Origin: JAFAZJ01 sp050183765
GTDB taxonomy: Bacteria; Pseudomonadota; Alphaproteobacteria; Reyranellales; Reyranellaceae
Assembly: GCA_050183765.1 (NCBI GenBank)
Contig: JBFXAZ010000001.1
Coordinates: forward strand, 1-64,000
Reading direction: 5' to 3'
DNA length: 64,000 nt
A program made the translations under genes and the position numbers. The notes below the pieces were generated by a model. It had not been told where the DNA came from and made no database searches. It saw only the letters and a list, made by a program, of their open reading frames with translations. Below, piece by piece: positions 43,238-51,834 of the stretch; the first letter of the stretch is position 1, and every line of letters begins with the position of its first letter.

Positions 43238-45103
43238 ATGTCGTCGCCCGCTTCTCCGTTGCCCAACATCAAGGCCGCCGACGCCTGGCGGGTCGTGCGC
43301 ATCCTTCTGCCCCACCTGTGGCCGCGCAATGCGGTGGAATTGCGGCTGCGCGTGGTTGTCGCCGGCGTCCTGCTGGTGCTGGCCAAGCTGGTCAACGTCA
43401 CCGTCCCGCTGCTCTACAAGTACGCCGTCGATTCGCTGTCGGATCAACGCGCCCAGGTCGTCGCGGTGCCCATCATGCTGCTGGTGGCCTATGGCGTGTC
43501 GCGGGTTGCGGCGCAGGCCTTCGGCGAGCTGCGCGACGCGATCTTCGCCAAGGTGGCGCAGCGCGCCGTGCGCTCGCTGGCGCTCAGCACCTTCGAGCAC
43601 ATGCACAGGCTGTCGCTGCGCTTCCACCTCGAGCGCCGCACCGGCGGCCTGTCGCGCGTGATCGAGCGCGGCACGCAGGCGATGGACTTCCTGATCAACT
43701 TCATGACCTTCAACATCATCCCGACGATCCTGGAGATCCTCCTGGTCGCCGGGATCATGTGGTGGATGTACGACTGGCGCTTCGCGGCCGTGACCATGGC
43801 GGCGATCGCCGGCTACATCGCTTTCACCGTCAAGCTGTCGGAATGGCGCACCTCGCTGGTGCGGCGCATGAACGACAGCGACACGGAAGCCAATGCGAAA
43901 GCCATCGACTCGCTGCTGAACTACGAGACGGTGAAGTACTTCGGCAACGAGAAGCACGAGGCCGCCCGTTTCGACGTGGCGCGCAAGGCCTACGAGCGCG
44001 CCGCCGTGAAGAGCCGCGCGTCGCTCTCGATGCTCAATGTCGGCCAGGGCTTCATCATCTCGACCGGCCTGGTGATCGTCATGGCGATGGCCGGGCAGGA
44101 GGTGATCGCCGGCCGCATGACCATCGGCGACTTCGTCGCGGTCAACGCCTTCCTGATCCAGCTCTACCAGCCGCTGAACTTCCTGGGATTCGTCTATCGC
44201 GAGATCCGCACCGGCCTGGTCAACATGGAGAAGATGTTCGGCCTGCTCGAGGCCGACATCGAGGTCGCCGACAGGCCCGGCGCGCCCGCGCTGGCGCCGG
44301 GGCCGGGCGCGGTGCGCTTCGATCACGTCGACTTCAACTACGAAGCCAATCGCCGGATCCTGCACGACGTGACGCTGGCGGTGCCGGCCGGCCATACCGT
44401 GGCGATCGTCGGACCGTCGGGCGCCGGCAAGTCGACGGTGTCGCGCATCCTCTATCGCTTCTACGACGTCGCCGGCGGCCGCGTGAGCATCGACGGCCAG
44501 GACATCCGCGACGTCTCGCAGGCCAGCCTGCGTGCCGCCATCGGCATCGTTCCGCAGGACACGGTGCTGTTCAACGACACGATCTACTACAACATCTGCT
44601 ACGGCCGCCCGGCGGCGACGCGCGAGGAGATCGAGGCCGCCGCGAAGTTGGCGCGCATCCACGATTTCATCGCCGGCCTGCCCGAGGGCTACGACACCAT
44701 GGTCGGCGAGCGCGGCCTGAAGCTGTCGGGCGGCGAGAAGCAGCGCGTCGCCATCGCCCGCACGATCCTCAAGGACCCGCGCATCCTGCTGTTCGACGAG
44801 GCGACCAGCGCGCTCGACACGCGCACCGAGCAGGAGATCGCCCAGTCGCTGCGCGAAGTCTCGCGCGGGCGCACCACCATCGTCATCGCGCACAGGCTGT
44901 CGACCGTGGTCGACGCCGACGAGATCGTCGTGCTGGTCGAGGGCCGCATCGCCGAGCGCGGCACCCACGCGGCGCTGATGGCCAGGAACGGCGTCTACGC
45001 CGACATGTGGCGCCGCCAGGCCGAGGCCGCCGAGGAAGCGATGGCCGAGAAGCCCGAAGCGCCGTCGCTGCGTGCCCTGGGCAGGCTGAGCGCGGGCGAC
45101 TGA
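43238..45103 (+). CDS. Atm1/ABCB7-type ABC exporter
   Basis: 621 residues, one membrane domain with about six helices plus one ATPase, acting as a homodimer. The N-terminus and membrane part (LAKLVNVTVPLLYKYAVDSL, NYETVKYFGNEKHEAARF, TGLVNMEKMFGLL) match the mitochondrial Atm1/bacterial Atm1-like branch that exports glutathione-bound sulfur or metals. ATPase motifs: GPSGAGKSTVSR, VPQDTVLFNDTI, LSGGEKQRVAIAR, ILLFDEATSALD and IAHRLST. The start at 43238 gives the normal length; a longer frame upstream overlaps the divergent gene. Confidence 0.9.
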   Translation: MSSPASPLPNIKAADAWRVVRILLPHLWPRNAVELRLRVVVAGVLLVLAKLVNVTVPLLYKYAVDSLSDQRAQVVAVPIMLLVAYGVSRVAAQAFGELRDAIFAKVAQRAVRSLALSTFEHMHRLSLRFHLERRTGGLSRVIERGTQAMDFLINFMTFNIIPTILEILLVAGIMWWMYDWRFAAVTMAAIAGYIAFTVKLSEWRTSLVRRMNDSDTEANAKAIDSLLNYETVKYFGNEKHEAARFDVARKAYERAAVKSRASLSMLNVGQGFIISTGLVIVMAMAGQEVIAGRMTIGDFVAVNAFLIQLYQPLNFLGFVYREIRTGLVNMEKMFGLLEADIEVADRPGAPALAPGPGAVRFDHVDFNYEANRRILHDVTLAVPAGHTVAIVGPSGAGKSTVSRILYRFYDVAGGRVSIDGQDIRDVSQASLRAAIGIVPQDTVLFNDTIYYNICYGRPAATREEIEAAAKLARIHDFIAGLPEGYDTMVGERGLKLSGGEKQRVAIARTILKDPRILLFDEATSALDTRTEQEIAQSLREVSRGRTTIVIAHRLSTVVDADEIVVLVEGRIAERGTHAALMARNGVYADMWRRQAEAAEEAMAEKPEAPSLRALGRLSAGD

Positions 45104-45140
45104 ACATGCGCGCCATGGTATAAGCTGGCCGGAGCGCACC

Positions 45141-45437
45141 ATGAGACGTGACGAGGCCATCCATCGGCTGAGAGCGGCGGAGCCCGCGCTGCGGGCTCGC
45201 GGCGTGCGGCACCTTGTGCTCTTCGGCTCGGTTGCCCGTGATGCGTCCCGAGCCGACAGCGACGTCGACGTGATGATCGATGTCGATGTCTCGACGAAGT
45301 TCTCGCTGCTGGATCGGGCCGCCGTGGTCAATGCGCTGACCGATACACTGGGCTGCGCCGTCGACGTCGTCCGCCGTGACCTGCTGCCCGCCGGAGCACT
45401 GGGACGCATTCTGCCGGATAGTGTGGACGTGTTCTGA
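45141..45437 (+). CDS. MntA-like nucleotidyltransferase (antitoxin)
   Basis: 98 residues of the small polymerase-beta fold: LFGSVARDASRADSDVDVMID has the GS-x-A-R and D-x-D metal motif. In HepT/MntA pairs this enzyme AMPylates the HepT toxin on a tyrosine and silences it. It overlaps the next gene by one base (TGATG). A TATAAG box at 45119-45124, about 17 bases before the ATG, may be a -10 element. Confidence 0.85.
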   Translation: MRRDEAIHRLRAAEPALRARGVRHLVLFGSVARDASRADSDVDVMIDVDVSTKFSLLDRAAVVNALTDTLGCAVDVVRRDLLPAGALGRILPDSVDVF

Positions 45438-45790
45438 TGGCGCAACGGGATTCGCGCGAGCCTTTGCGCGATATCCTGCGGTCATGCGAGCTCGTGGCGG
45501 GCTGGGTACAGGGGCGGACATTCGAGGCATTCGTCGCCGATCGAATGTTTCAGGCGGCGGTCGAGCGCGAGATCGAGATCGTTTCCGAGGCGAGCAGGCG
45601 GGTCGCGGAGGAGCTCAAGCTTCGCCGCCCCGACTTGCCGTGGCGTGACATTGCGACCGTCGGCAACGTGTTGCGCCACAAGTATGGCGAGATCATCGAT
45701 CCCGAGATCTGGCAAATCGCGACGTTGGATCTGCCTGCTTTGGCAGTCGCGGCCGAGCAGTTGCTGAGAGGCCTGGACGAACCGACCTGA
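45437..45790 (+). CDS. HepT-like (DUF86) ribonuclease toxin
   Basis: 117 residues, a helical HEPN-type protein: RDILRSCELVAGWVQGRTF, VEREIEIVSEASRRVAEEL, PWRDIATVGNVLRHKYGEI. The R-x4-6-H-x-Y toxin motif is present as PWRDIATVGNVLRHKY, with G-N where many members have R-N; the Tyr that MntA modifies is there. HEPN ribonucleases of this kind cleave RNA when unmodified. Together with the preceding gene it forms a type VII toxin-antitoxin module. Confidence 0.82.
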   Translation: MAQRDSREPLRDILRSCELVAGWVQGRTFEAFVADRMFQAAVEREIEIVSEASRRVAEELKLRRPDLPWRDIATVGNVLRHKYGEIIDPEIWQIATLDLPALAVAAEQLLRGLDEPT

Positions 45791-45866
45791 TTGACGGCGT
45801 CGCTTGCGCGGTCGCGGCAAGACCGGCTAGACACCGCGCTCCCGATTTCCGGACCGGTTCCTGCTT

Positions 45867-47039
45867 ATGGCTTCGGGCGCAGCACCGTCTCAGGCCGGCG
45901 CCTCGGCGTTGTGGCCCGTCTATGTGGCGATCTTCGGCGCCGGCGTGATGATGGGAACGTCGATTCCCATCGTGCCGCTGGCGCTGGAGGCGCGCGGCGT
46001 CGACCGGCTGACCATCGGGCTGAGCGGCGCTCTGTGGTCGGTCGGGCTGCTGGCGTTCGGGGCGCATATCCCGCGCTGGGCCGAACGCGTCGGCGCGGTG
46101 CCGCTGATCTGGATCGCGCTGGGCGCCTCGGCGGTGATCCAACTCGTGCAGGGCTTCACGCTCGATCTGCCGGTCTGGGCGATCCTGGTCCTGTGGTCGA
46201 CCCTGCGTTTCGTGCAGGGCGCGGCGGTCGGCATCCCGTGGCTGGTGACCGAGATCTGGATCAACCTCGTGGTCGAGGAACGCAAGCGCGCCCAGGCGCT
46301 GGCGATCTATTCGACCTTGATCGCCGGCGGCATGGCGGCCGGGCCGCTGGTGCTGCAGTTCGTCGGCGTTTCGGGCGCGGCGCCGTTCGTCGCCTGCGCC
46401 GCGTTGACGATCGGCGTGGGGCTGCCGCTGGCCTTCGCGCGCGCCGCCCCTCGCATCGAGCCGGAAGCCGGCGGCCGGATCACGGACACGATTTGGATCG
46501 CGCCCGTCGCGATGCTCGCGGCGCTGGCGGCGGGGACGGGCGAGACCGTCGTCTTCACCTTCCTGCCGATCTATGGCGTGGAGGTCGGCGTGGAAGCGAA
46601 GACCGCGACCTTGTGGCAGACCGCGTTTCTTGTCGGCAACCTCGTGCTGCAATTGCCGATCGGCTGGCTGGCCGACCGCCTGCCGCGGCTGGGCGTGCTG
46701 CTGGGATGCGTGCTGGCGAGCGCCTTGGCGGCGGCCATCCTGCCCTTCGCCGGCGCGTCGATCTGGGCGGTGATGCCGCTGCTGGTGATCTGGGGCGGTG
46801 TCGCCTTCGGCATCTACACGGTGGGCCTCACCATGCTCGGCCAGCGCTTCGCCGCCGGCGACATGGCGCGGGCCAACGCCGCCTTCGTGATGATCTACAC
46901 CTTCGGCAGCCTGATCGGCCCGCCGGTCAGCGGTGCGGCGATGGACGTTTTCGGCGGCCGCGGCCTGGGCTGGTCGCTGGCGGCCGCCTATTGCCTGTGG
47001 GCGCTGGCCATGGTGGTCATGCAGCGGCGTCGCGGCTGA
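45867..47039 (+). CDS. MFS transporter
   Basis: 390 residues with twelve predicted membrane spans and the MFS halves joined near residue 190-210. The conserved loop 2-3 motif is weak (IPRWAERVGAV), and the second-half counterpart GWLADRLPRLGVLLG is clear. No substrate can be assigned; the protein is of the small sugar-efflux or YcaD-like kind. Same strand as meaB 31 bases downstream, so cotranscription is possible. Confidence 0.87.
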   Translation: MASGAAPSQAGASALWPVYVAIFGAGVMMGTSIPIVPLALEARGVDRLTIGLSGALWSVGLLAFGAHIPRWAERVGAVPLIWIALGASAVIQLVQGFTLDLPVWAILVLWSTLRFVQGAAVGIPWLVTEIWINLVVEERKRAQALAIYSTLIAGGMAAGPLVLQFVGVSGAAPFVACAALTIGVGLPLAFARAAPRIEPEAGGRITDTIWIAPVAMLAALAAGTGETVVFTFLPIYGVEVGVEAKTATLWQTAFLVGNLVLQLPIGWLADRLPRLGVLLGCVLASALAAAILPFAGASIWAVMPLLVIWGGVAFGIYTVGLTMLGQRFAAGDMARANAAFVMIYTFGSLIGPPVSGAAMDVFGGRGLGWSLAAAYCLWALAMVVMQRRRG

Positions 47040-47070
47040 CTTTTCGGTCGCCATCGGCTAGACCGCAGCG

Positions 47071-48069
47071 ATGACCGCCGCCGCCTCGCGCATGCAGGCC
47101 CCCGACGATCCGCTCTACGCCCCGCTGCTGGCCGGCGACCGCCGGGCCTTGGCGCGCGCCATCACGCTGATCGAATCGACGCGCGAGGACCACCGGCTGC
47201 GCGCCGATGCGCTGCTGAGCGCACTGCTGCCGCGCACCGGCCGCTCGACGCGCCTGGGCATCACCGGCATTCCCGGCGTCGGCAAGTCGACCTTCATCGA
47301 ACGCTTCGGGCTGGAGCTGATCGGCCGGGGCCACAGTGTCGCCATCCTGGCGATCGATCCGTCCTCGAAGCGCACCGGCGGCTCGATCCTGGGCGACAAG
47401 ACGCGCATGGAGCGTCTGTCGCGCGACGAGCGGGCCTTCATCCGCCCGTCGCCCGCCGGCACGACCCTGGGCGGCGTCGCCCGGCGCACGCGCGAGGCGA
47501 TGCTGCTGAGCGAAGCCGCGGGCTACGACGTGGTGATCGTCGAGACCGTGGGCGTCGGCCAGTCGGAGACGGCGGTGGCCGACATGGTCGACATGTTCGT
47601 GCTGCTGCTGCCGCCGGCCGGCGGCGACGACCTGCAGGGGATCAAGAAGGGCGTGGTCGAGCTCGCCGACCTGCTGGTGGTCAACAAGGCCGATGGCGAG
47701 TTCGGCGCCGCCGCCAACCGCGCGGCGGCCGACTACGCCAACGCGCTGCGCCTGCTGCATCCGGCCACGGCGCAATGGATGCCCGAGGTGCGCACCTGCT
47801 CGGCGGTCGAGGGCACTGGAATTGCAGAGGTCTGGGAGACGGTCGGCCGCTTCCGCGCCGCCGTGGGCGAGGCCGGCATGGCGCGGCGTCGTGCGACGCA
47901 GGCACGCGCCTGGCTGTGGAACGAGGTGGGCGAGACCCTGATGAGCGCGTTGCGCAGCCATCCCGATGTAAGGCGCCAGGTGGCGCCGCTGGAGCGCGAG
48001 GTCGAGCGCGGCGCGCTCACGCCCTCGGCCGCGGCGCGCCGCCTGCTCGACGCGTTCCTCGGCCGATGA
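47071..48069 (+). CDS. meaB: methylmalonyl-CoA mutase-associated GTPase
   Basis: 332 residues of the MeaB/ArgK G3E GTPase family. P-loop GITGIPGVGKSTFIE, switch AIDPSSKRTGGSILGDKTRME, Walker B/G3 VIVETVGVGQSE, and the base-specifying NKAD. MeaB guards and reloads the B12 cofactor of methylmalonyl-CoA mutase, here encoded 5 kb upstream on the same strand. It overlaps the following YcgN-like gene in ATGA. Confidence 0.94.
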   Translation: MTAAASRMQAPDDPLYAPLLAGDRRALARAITLIESTREDHRLRADALLSALLPRTGRSTRLGITGIPGVGKSTFIERFGLELIGRGHSVAILAIDPSSKRTGGSILGDKTRMERLSRDERAFIRPSPAGTTLGGVARRTREAMLLSEAAGYDVVIVETVGVGQSETAVADMVDMFVLLLPPAGGDDLQGIKKGVVELADLLVVNKADGEFGAAANRAAADYANALRLLHPATAQWMPEVRTCSAVEGTGIAEVWETVGRFRAAVGEAGMARRRATQARAWLWNEVGETLMSALRSHPDVRRQVAPLEREVERGALTPSAAARRLLDAFLGR

Positions 48070-48620
48070 AGAAGCGCAGCGTCGCCCAGGGCCGCAAGGC
48101 CGTGACCACGAGCATCGCGCGCAAGCTGGGCGTGAAGCCCAACGGCACGCGCGGCCGCAAGGTCGATCCGGCCGAGGTCGCCGACGAGGCGCTGCCCTTC
48201 TGGCGGCGCAAGACGCTGTCGCAGATGACCCTGCGCGAGTGGGAGTCGCTGTGCGACGGCTGCGGCAAATGCTGCGTGCACAAGCTGGAATGGGAGGGCA
48301 CGACCGAGGTGGTGCAGACCAATGTCTGCTGCCAGATGCTCGATACCCATACCTGCCAGTGCAAGGACTACCCCAACCGCAAAGCGGTGGTGCCGGACTG
48401 CATCCAGCTCACACCAGGCGTCGTCGCGGAGATGGACTGGCTGCCGTCGAGCTGCGCCTACCGCCTCGTGCTGCAGGGCAAGGACCTCTACTGGTGGCAT
48501 CCGCTGGTCTCGGGCGATCCGCAGACCGTGCACGAGGCCGGCGTTTCGGCGCGCGACCGGGTGATCTCCGAGCTCGAGGTCAAGGACCACCGCGACCACG
48601 TCCTCGACGACTGGATGTGA
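48066..48620 (+). CDS. YcgN-like cysteine cluster protein
   Basis: 184 residues; a cytosolic protein with a cysteine cluster: LCDGCGKCCVHKLE, NVCCQMLDTHTCQCKDYPNR, VPDCIQL and SSCAYR, which places it in the YcgN (UPF0260/CxxCxxCC) group. These cysteines probably hold zinc or an iron-sulfur cluster. A basic N-terminal extension of about 40 residues (MKKRSVAQGRKAVTTS...) precedes the family core. Function unknown. Coupled to meaB by a four-base overlap. Confidence 0.88.
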   Translation: MKKRSVAQGRKAVTTSIARKLGVKPNGTRGRKVDPAEVADEALPFWRRKTLSQMTLREWESLCDGCGKCCVHKLEWEGTTEVVQTNVCCQMLDTHTCQCKDYPNRKAVVPDCIQLTPGVVAEMDWLPSSCAYRLVLQGKDLYWWHPLVSGDPQTVHEAGVSARDRVISELEVKDHRDHVLDDWM

Positions 48621-48622
48621 GC

Positions 48623-49168
48623 ATGCCGCATCCGGTGCTGAGGACCGGGCGCCTGATCCTGCGGCCGTGGCGCGACGAGGACCTCGCGCCCTTCGCCGCG
48701 ATGAACGCCGACCCCGCGGTCATGCGCTATTTCCCCGCGACGCTCGATCGCGGCGAGAGCGACGCCATGGTCGGCCGGGTGCGTCTGCACTTCGCCACGC
48801 GCGGCTTCGGCCTGTGGGCGGTCGAGGTCCCCGGCGTCGCGCCCTTCGCCGGCTTCGTCGGCCTGTCGGTGCCGCGCTTCGAGGCGCCGTTCATGCCCTG
48901 CGTTGAGATCGGCTGGCGGCTGGCCCCGGATTGCTGGGGCAAGGGCTACGCCACCGAGGCCGCGAAGGCGTCCCTGGCCTTCGGCTTCGAGACGCTGAAA
49001 CTGGCCGAAATCGTCTCCTTCACCGTGATCGCCAACGCACCCTCGCGACGGGTGATGGAACGGCTGGGCATGCGTCACGACCCGGCCGACGATTTCGACC
49101 ATCCCTCGATCGCCGCGGGCAACCCGTTGCGGCGCCACGTGCTGTACCGGCTGCGGGCGCCTAACTGA
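48623..49168 (+). CDS. GNAT-family N-acetyltransferase (RimJ/RimL-like)
   Basis: 181 residues: LRTGRLILRPWRDEDLAPFA opening, EIGWRLAPDCWGKGYATEAA (acetyl-CoA pyrophosphate loop) and FTVIANAPSRRVMERLGM. It acetylates an amine, possibly a protein N-terminus or a small molecule. The start is two bases after the previous stop, so it is the last gene of the meaB run. Confidence 0.9.
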   Translation: MPHPVLRTGRLILRPWRDEDLAPFAAMNADPAVMRYFPATLDRGESDAMVGRVRLHFATRGFGLWAVEVPGVAPFAGFVGLSVPRFEAPFMPCVEIGWRLAPDCWGKGYATEAAKASLAFGFETLKLAEIVSFTVIANAPSRRVMERLGMRHDPADDFDHPSIAAGNPLRRHVLYRLRAPN

Positions 49169-49206
49169 TTGATCGGGAAAGACTTTCTGGTGAGGGTGAC
49201 GACTTC

Positions 49207-49235
49207 TTGACCGCGCCCGGCCTCTTGCGTACAAG
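49207..49235 (+). promoter_or_regulatory. sigma-70-type promoter for rpmB
   Basis: TTGACC (49207-49212) and TACAAG (49230-49235) are separated by 17 bases, a good housekeeping promoter placed 55 bases before the rpmB start and after the GNAT stop. Confidence 0.6.
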
Positions 49236-49247
49236 GACCGCCGCACG

Positions 49248-49276
49248 CCGGCCCCTCGGGCCGGTTCTTCGTTTTT
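49248..49276 (+). promoter_or_regulatory. leader hairpin with T-rich tail before rpmB
   Basis: CCGGCCC-CTC-GGGCCGG is a perfect 7-bp stem (49248-49264) followed by TTCTTCGTTTTT, ending 13 bases before the rpmB ATG. It could be an attenuator in the rpmB leader, perhaps for autogenous control, or a terminator for the upstream genes. Confidence 0.55.
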
Positions 49277-49289
49277 CGGGACCCGTATC

Positions 49290-49595
49290 ATGACCCGTCG
49301 TTGCGAGCTCTCCGGCAAGAGCGTCCAGGTCGGCAACATCGTCAGCCACGCCAACAACAAGACCAAGCGGCGTTTCCTGCCCAACTTGCAGGACACCTCG
49401 GTGCTGTCGGACGTGCTGGGCCACGCGGTGCGCCTGCGGCTGACGCCGCGCGCCATCCGCACGCTGGAGCATAACGGCGGGCTGGACGCCTACCTGCTCG
49501 GCACGGGCAACTCCAAGCTGTCGGACGAGATGAAGGCGCTGAAGCGCCGCGTCGTCGCCGCCAAGGCGCGCAAGGACGCCAAGGCCGCCGCCTGA
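49290..49595 (+). CDS. rpmB: 50S ribosomal protein L28
   Basis: 101 residues, basic, with the L28 opening MTRRCELSGKSVQVGNIVSH, then NNKTKRRFLPNL, VRLRLTPRAIRTLEHNGGLD and an Ala/Lys-rich alphaproteobacterial tail. A component of the large ribosomal subunit. It stands as its own transcription unit: promoter at 49207, leader hairpin, and a strong terminator after the stop. rpmG is not next to it. Confidence 0.96.
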   Translation: MTRRCELSGKSVQVGNIVSHANNKTKRRFLPNLQDTSVLSDVLGHAVRLRLTPRAIRTLEHNGGLDAYLLGTGNSKLSDEMKALKRRVVAAKARKDAKAAA

Positions 49596-49621
49596 CCGCG
49601 GCATCAGCGCCGTCCGAACGA

Positions 49622-49645
49622 GGCCCGCGTGAGCGGGCCTTTTTT
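49622..49645 (+). terminator. rho-independent terminator of rpmB
   Basis: GGCCCGC-GTGA-GCGGGCC followed by six T: a perfect 7-bp G/C stem, 4-base loop and T-run 26 bases after the rpmB stop. Confidence 0.92.
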
Positions 49646-49650
49646 ATCGC

Positions 49651-51741
49651 TCACCACTTGATCAGCGGCAGGATGCTGGCGCGGTCGTCGGTCCAGACAC
49701 CCCATTCCGGGTGCGCGGTCATCGGCGTGATGATCGGCTTGAGGATCGCCGAGTCGATCAGTGCCGGATTGCGCGTGACGACGACCCAGTCGCTGACGAT
49801 GAAGCCGCTGCTGTCGAGATCGCGCGCCAGCACCGAATAAAGACCGCGCCGGTCGGCGGCGTTCTTCACCAGCGGCGCCAGATCGAAGTACTTGTTGCTG
49901 ACATGCACCAGCAGCGCGCCGTCGCTGATGACGTGCTTCATGTAAACGTCGAACGCCTCGATGGTCAGCAGATGGATGGGAATCGAATCGCCGCTGAAGG
50001 CGTCGATGACCAGCACGCTGTACTGCTGCGGATCCTCGCGCGTCAGCGAAATGCGCGCGTCGCCCGGCACGATCTCGACCTTGGCCGGCGTGCGGGTGAT
50101 GAAGGTGAAGTCGCGGCGCGCGACGATCGGCACCACGGGATCGATGTCGTAGAAGCGCACGACGTCGCCGGCGCGGCCGTGCGCGGCCATCACGCCGCTG
50201 CCCAGGCCGACCACGCCGATGCGCCGCGGCGCCGCCGGCAGCGAGCGCACCACGCGACCGACGCCCGATTCCTCGCGGTAGTACCCGGTCGCCTGCAGCT
50301 GGCGCTCGATCGCCATCATCTGGAAGCCGTGCAGGATGGCGCCGTGCACCAGCGAGCGCGAATGGTCCCGCGTGCCCTTGTTGCTCTCGGTGACGCGCAG
50401 CACCCCGTAGAAATTGCGCTGGATCGAGACGATGCGCGTGCGATCCGTCTCGTAGCGATCCCAGACCGCCAGCGCGCCGCTGCCGAAGACGACAAGCACC
50501 AGGGCCGCGGCGAGGCCGCGCAGCGCGGCCGTCTCGACCCAGGCGGCCACCTCCGATCGCCTGCCGCGGCGCTCCAGCCACCAGGCGACGATGCGCGACT
50601 CCAGCCGCGGGATCGCGATCGCCATCGGCGCGGCGACCAGCGCCAGGACGATGCCCAGATCGTACTGGTCGCGCAGGACCGCCGGCGCCAGCAGCCCGAT
50701 CGCCAGGCCGCCCAGCGCGCCGCCGGTGGCCATCGCCAGATAGTAGGGGCCGAGCTTCGAGGGCGCCGGCCGCCGCGCCGACACCTCGCCATGGCAGAAC
50801 AGGCAGACCATGAACAGGCCGCCGACGAACATCAGCAGGCTGGGCTTGAGCTTGAAGGCAAAGGGGTCGGCGATCAGCGTCCAGGCCATGGCGCCCGTCG
50901 CCAGCGCGGCGGCGATCAGCCACATCGGCCGGATGTAGCCGAGCCGGCCGTCGAACCAGGCCACGAAGGTCAGCAGGTAGACGGCGAGCGGCGGGATCCA
51001 CAGCATCGGCACCGGCGCCACGTCCCGGGTCAGGTACTCGGTGACCGCGACCAGCAGCGCCGAGGGGATCGCCGCCAGCACGGCGATGACCCACAGCGGC
51101 GATGGCCGCGCATCGATCCCCATGTCGGCGGCCGGCGCGGCGGGCGCCTGCCCGATGTCGTCGGCGCGCACGACGTGCCAGCTGAAGGCGACGGTCAGCA
51201 GGGCGTAGACGACATAGGCCGCCGACCACACCCAGGTCTGGGCGTGCAGCCCGAGCCATGGCTCGATGACGAACGGATAGGCGACCAGCGCCGCCAGCGA
51301 GGCGACGTTGGACAGCGCGAAGAGCCGCCAAGGTGCCGCCCCCGAGCGCGCCAGCCAGCCCTGCACCAGCGGGCTGGTCGAGGCCAGCAGGCCGTAGGTC
51401 GGGCCGATGCCCAGCGCCAGCGAGATCAGGATGCCCAGCGCCGGATCGCCGGTTCCGTCGGCGGACATGCTGCCGCCCAGGCCCAGCGGCAGCGAGGCGA
51501 GGCTGGCAAAGACCAGCGCGATGTGCAGCAGGCGCTGCCGGCGCCAGCTCAGCTTCGCGGTGATGAAGGCGGCGTAGGCGTAGCCCAGCAGCAGCGCCAC
51601 CTGGAAGAACACCAGGCACGCGCTCCAGATCGCCGAGCCGCCGCCGAAGCGCGGCAGCAGGAGGCGGCCGACGATCGGCTGCACCAGGAACAGCAACAAC
51701 GCACCCAGCGTGACCGTGCCCGCGGCGAGGAGGCGGATCAT
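49651..51741 (-). CDS. fused MFS/spermidine-synthase-like membrane protein
   Basis: 696 residues. The first 440 residues are membrane spanning (about a dozen helices, opening MIRLLAAGTVTLGALLLFLV QPIVGR, with LGIGPTYGLLASTSPLVQGW). The last 240 form a Rossmann fold of the spermidine synthase type: IGVVGLGSGVMAAHG, FYDIDPVV, VEIVPGDARISL, VLVIDAFSGDSIPIHLLTIEA. The polyamine Asp motifs look partly changed, so aminopropyl transfer is not certain. Such fusions are widespread and uncharacterised. A 7-bp hairpin at 51759-51779 lies before the start on this strand. Confidence 0.87.
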   Translation of the reverse strand: MIRLLAAGTVTLGALLLFLVQPIVGRLLLPRFGGGSAIWSACLVFFQVALLLGYAYAAFITAKLSWRRQRLLHIALVFASLASLPLGLGGSMSADGTGDPALGILISLALGIGPTYGLLASTSPLVQGWLARSGAAPWRLFALSNVASLAALVAYPFVIEPWLGLHAQTWVWSAAYVVYALLTVAFSWHVVRADDIGQAPAAPAADMGIDARPSPLWVIAVLAAIPSALLVAVTEYLTRDVAPVPMLWIPPLAVYLLTFVAWFDGRLGYIRPMWLIAAALATGAMAWTLIADPFAFKLKPSLLMFVGGLFMVCLFCHGEVSARRPAPSKLGPYYLAMATGGALGGLAIGLLAPAVLRDQYDLGIVLALVAAPMAIAIPRLESRIVAWWLERRGRRSEVAAWVETAALRGLAAALVLVVFGSGALAVWDRYETDRTRIVSIQRNFYGVLRVTESNKGTRDHSRSLVHGAILHGFQMMAIERQLQATGYYREESGVGRVVRSLPAAPRRIGVVGLGSGVMAAHGRAGDVVRFYDIDPVVPIVARRDFTFITRTPAKVEIVPGDARISLTREDPQQYSVLVIDAFSGDSIPIHLLTIEAFDVYMKHVISDGALLVHVSNKYFDLAPLVKNAADRRGLYSVLARDLDSSGFIVSDWVVVTRNPALIDSAILKPIITPMTAHPEWGVWTDDRASILPLIKW

Positions 51742-51834
51742 GGCCGCGTTCCTACCCTGCCCCGCGGGTGGAGCGGGGCGCCCGCGGCGTGGAGAGGGAT
51801 GGCGACATCGCGGTCAGGGATATACCTCATTCAT

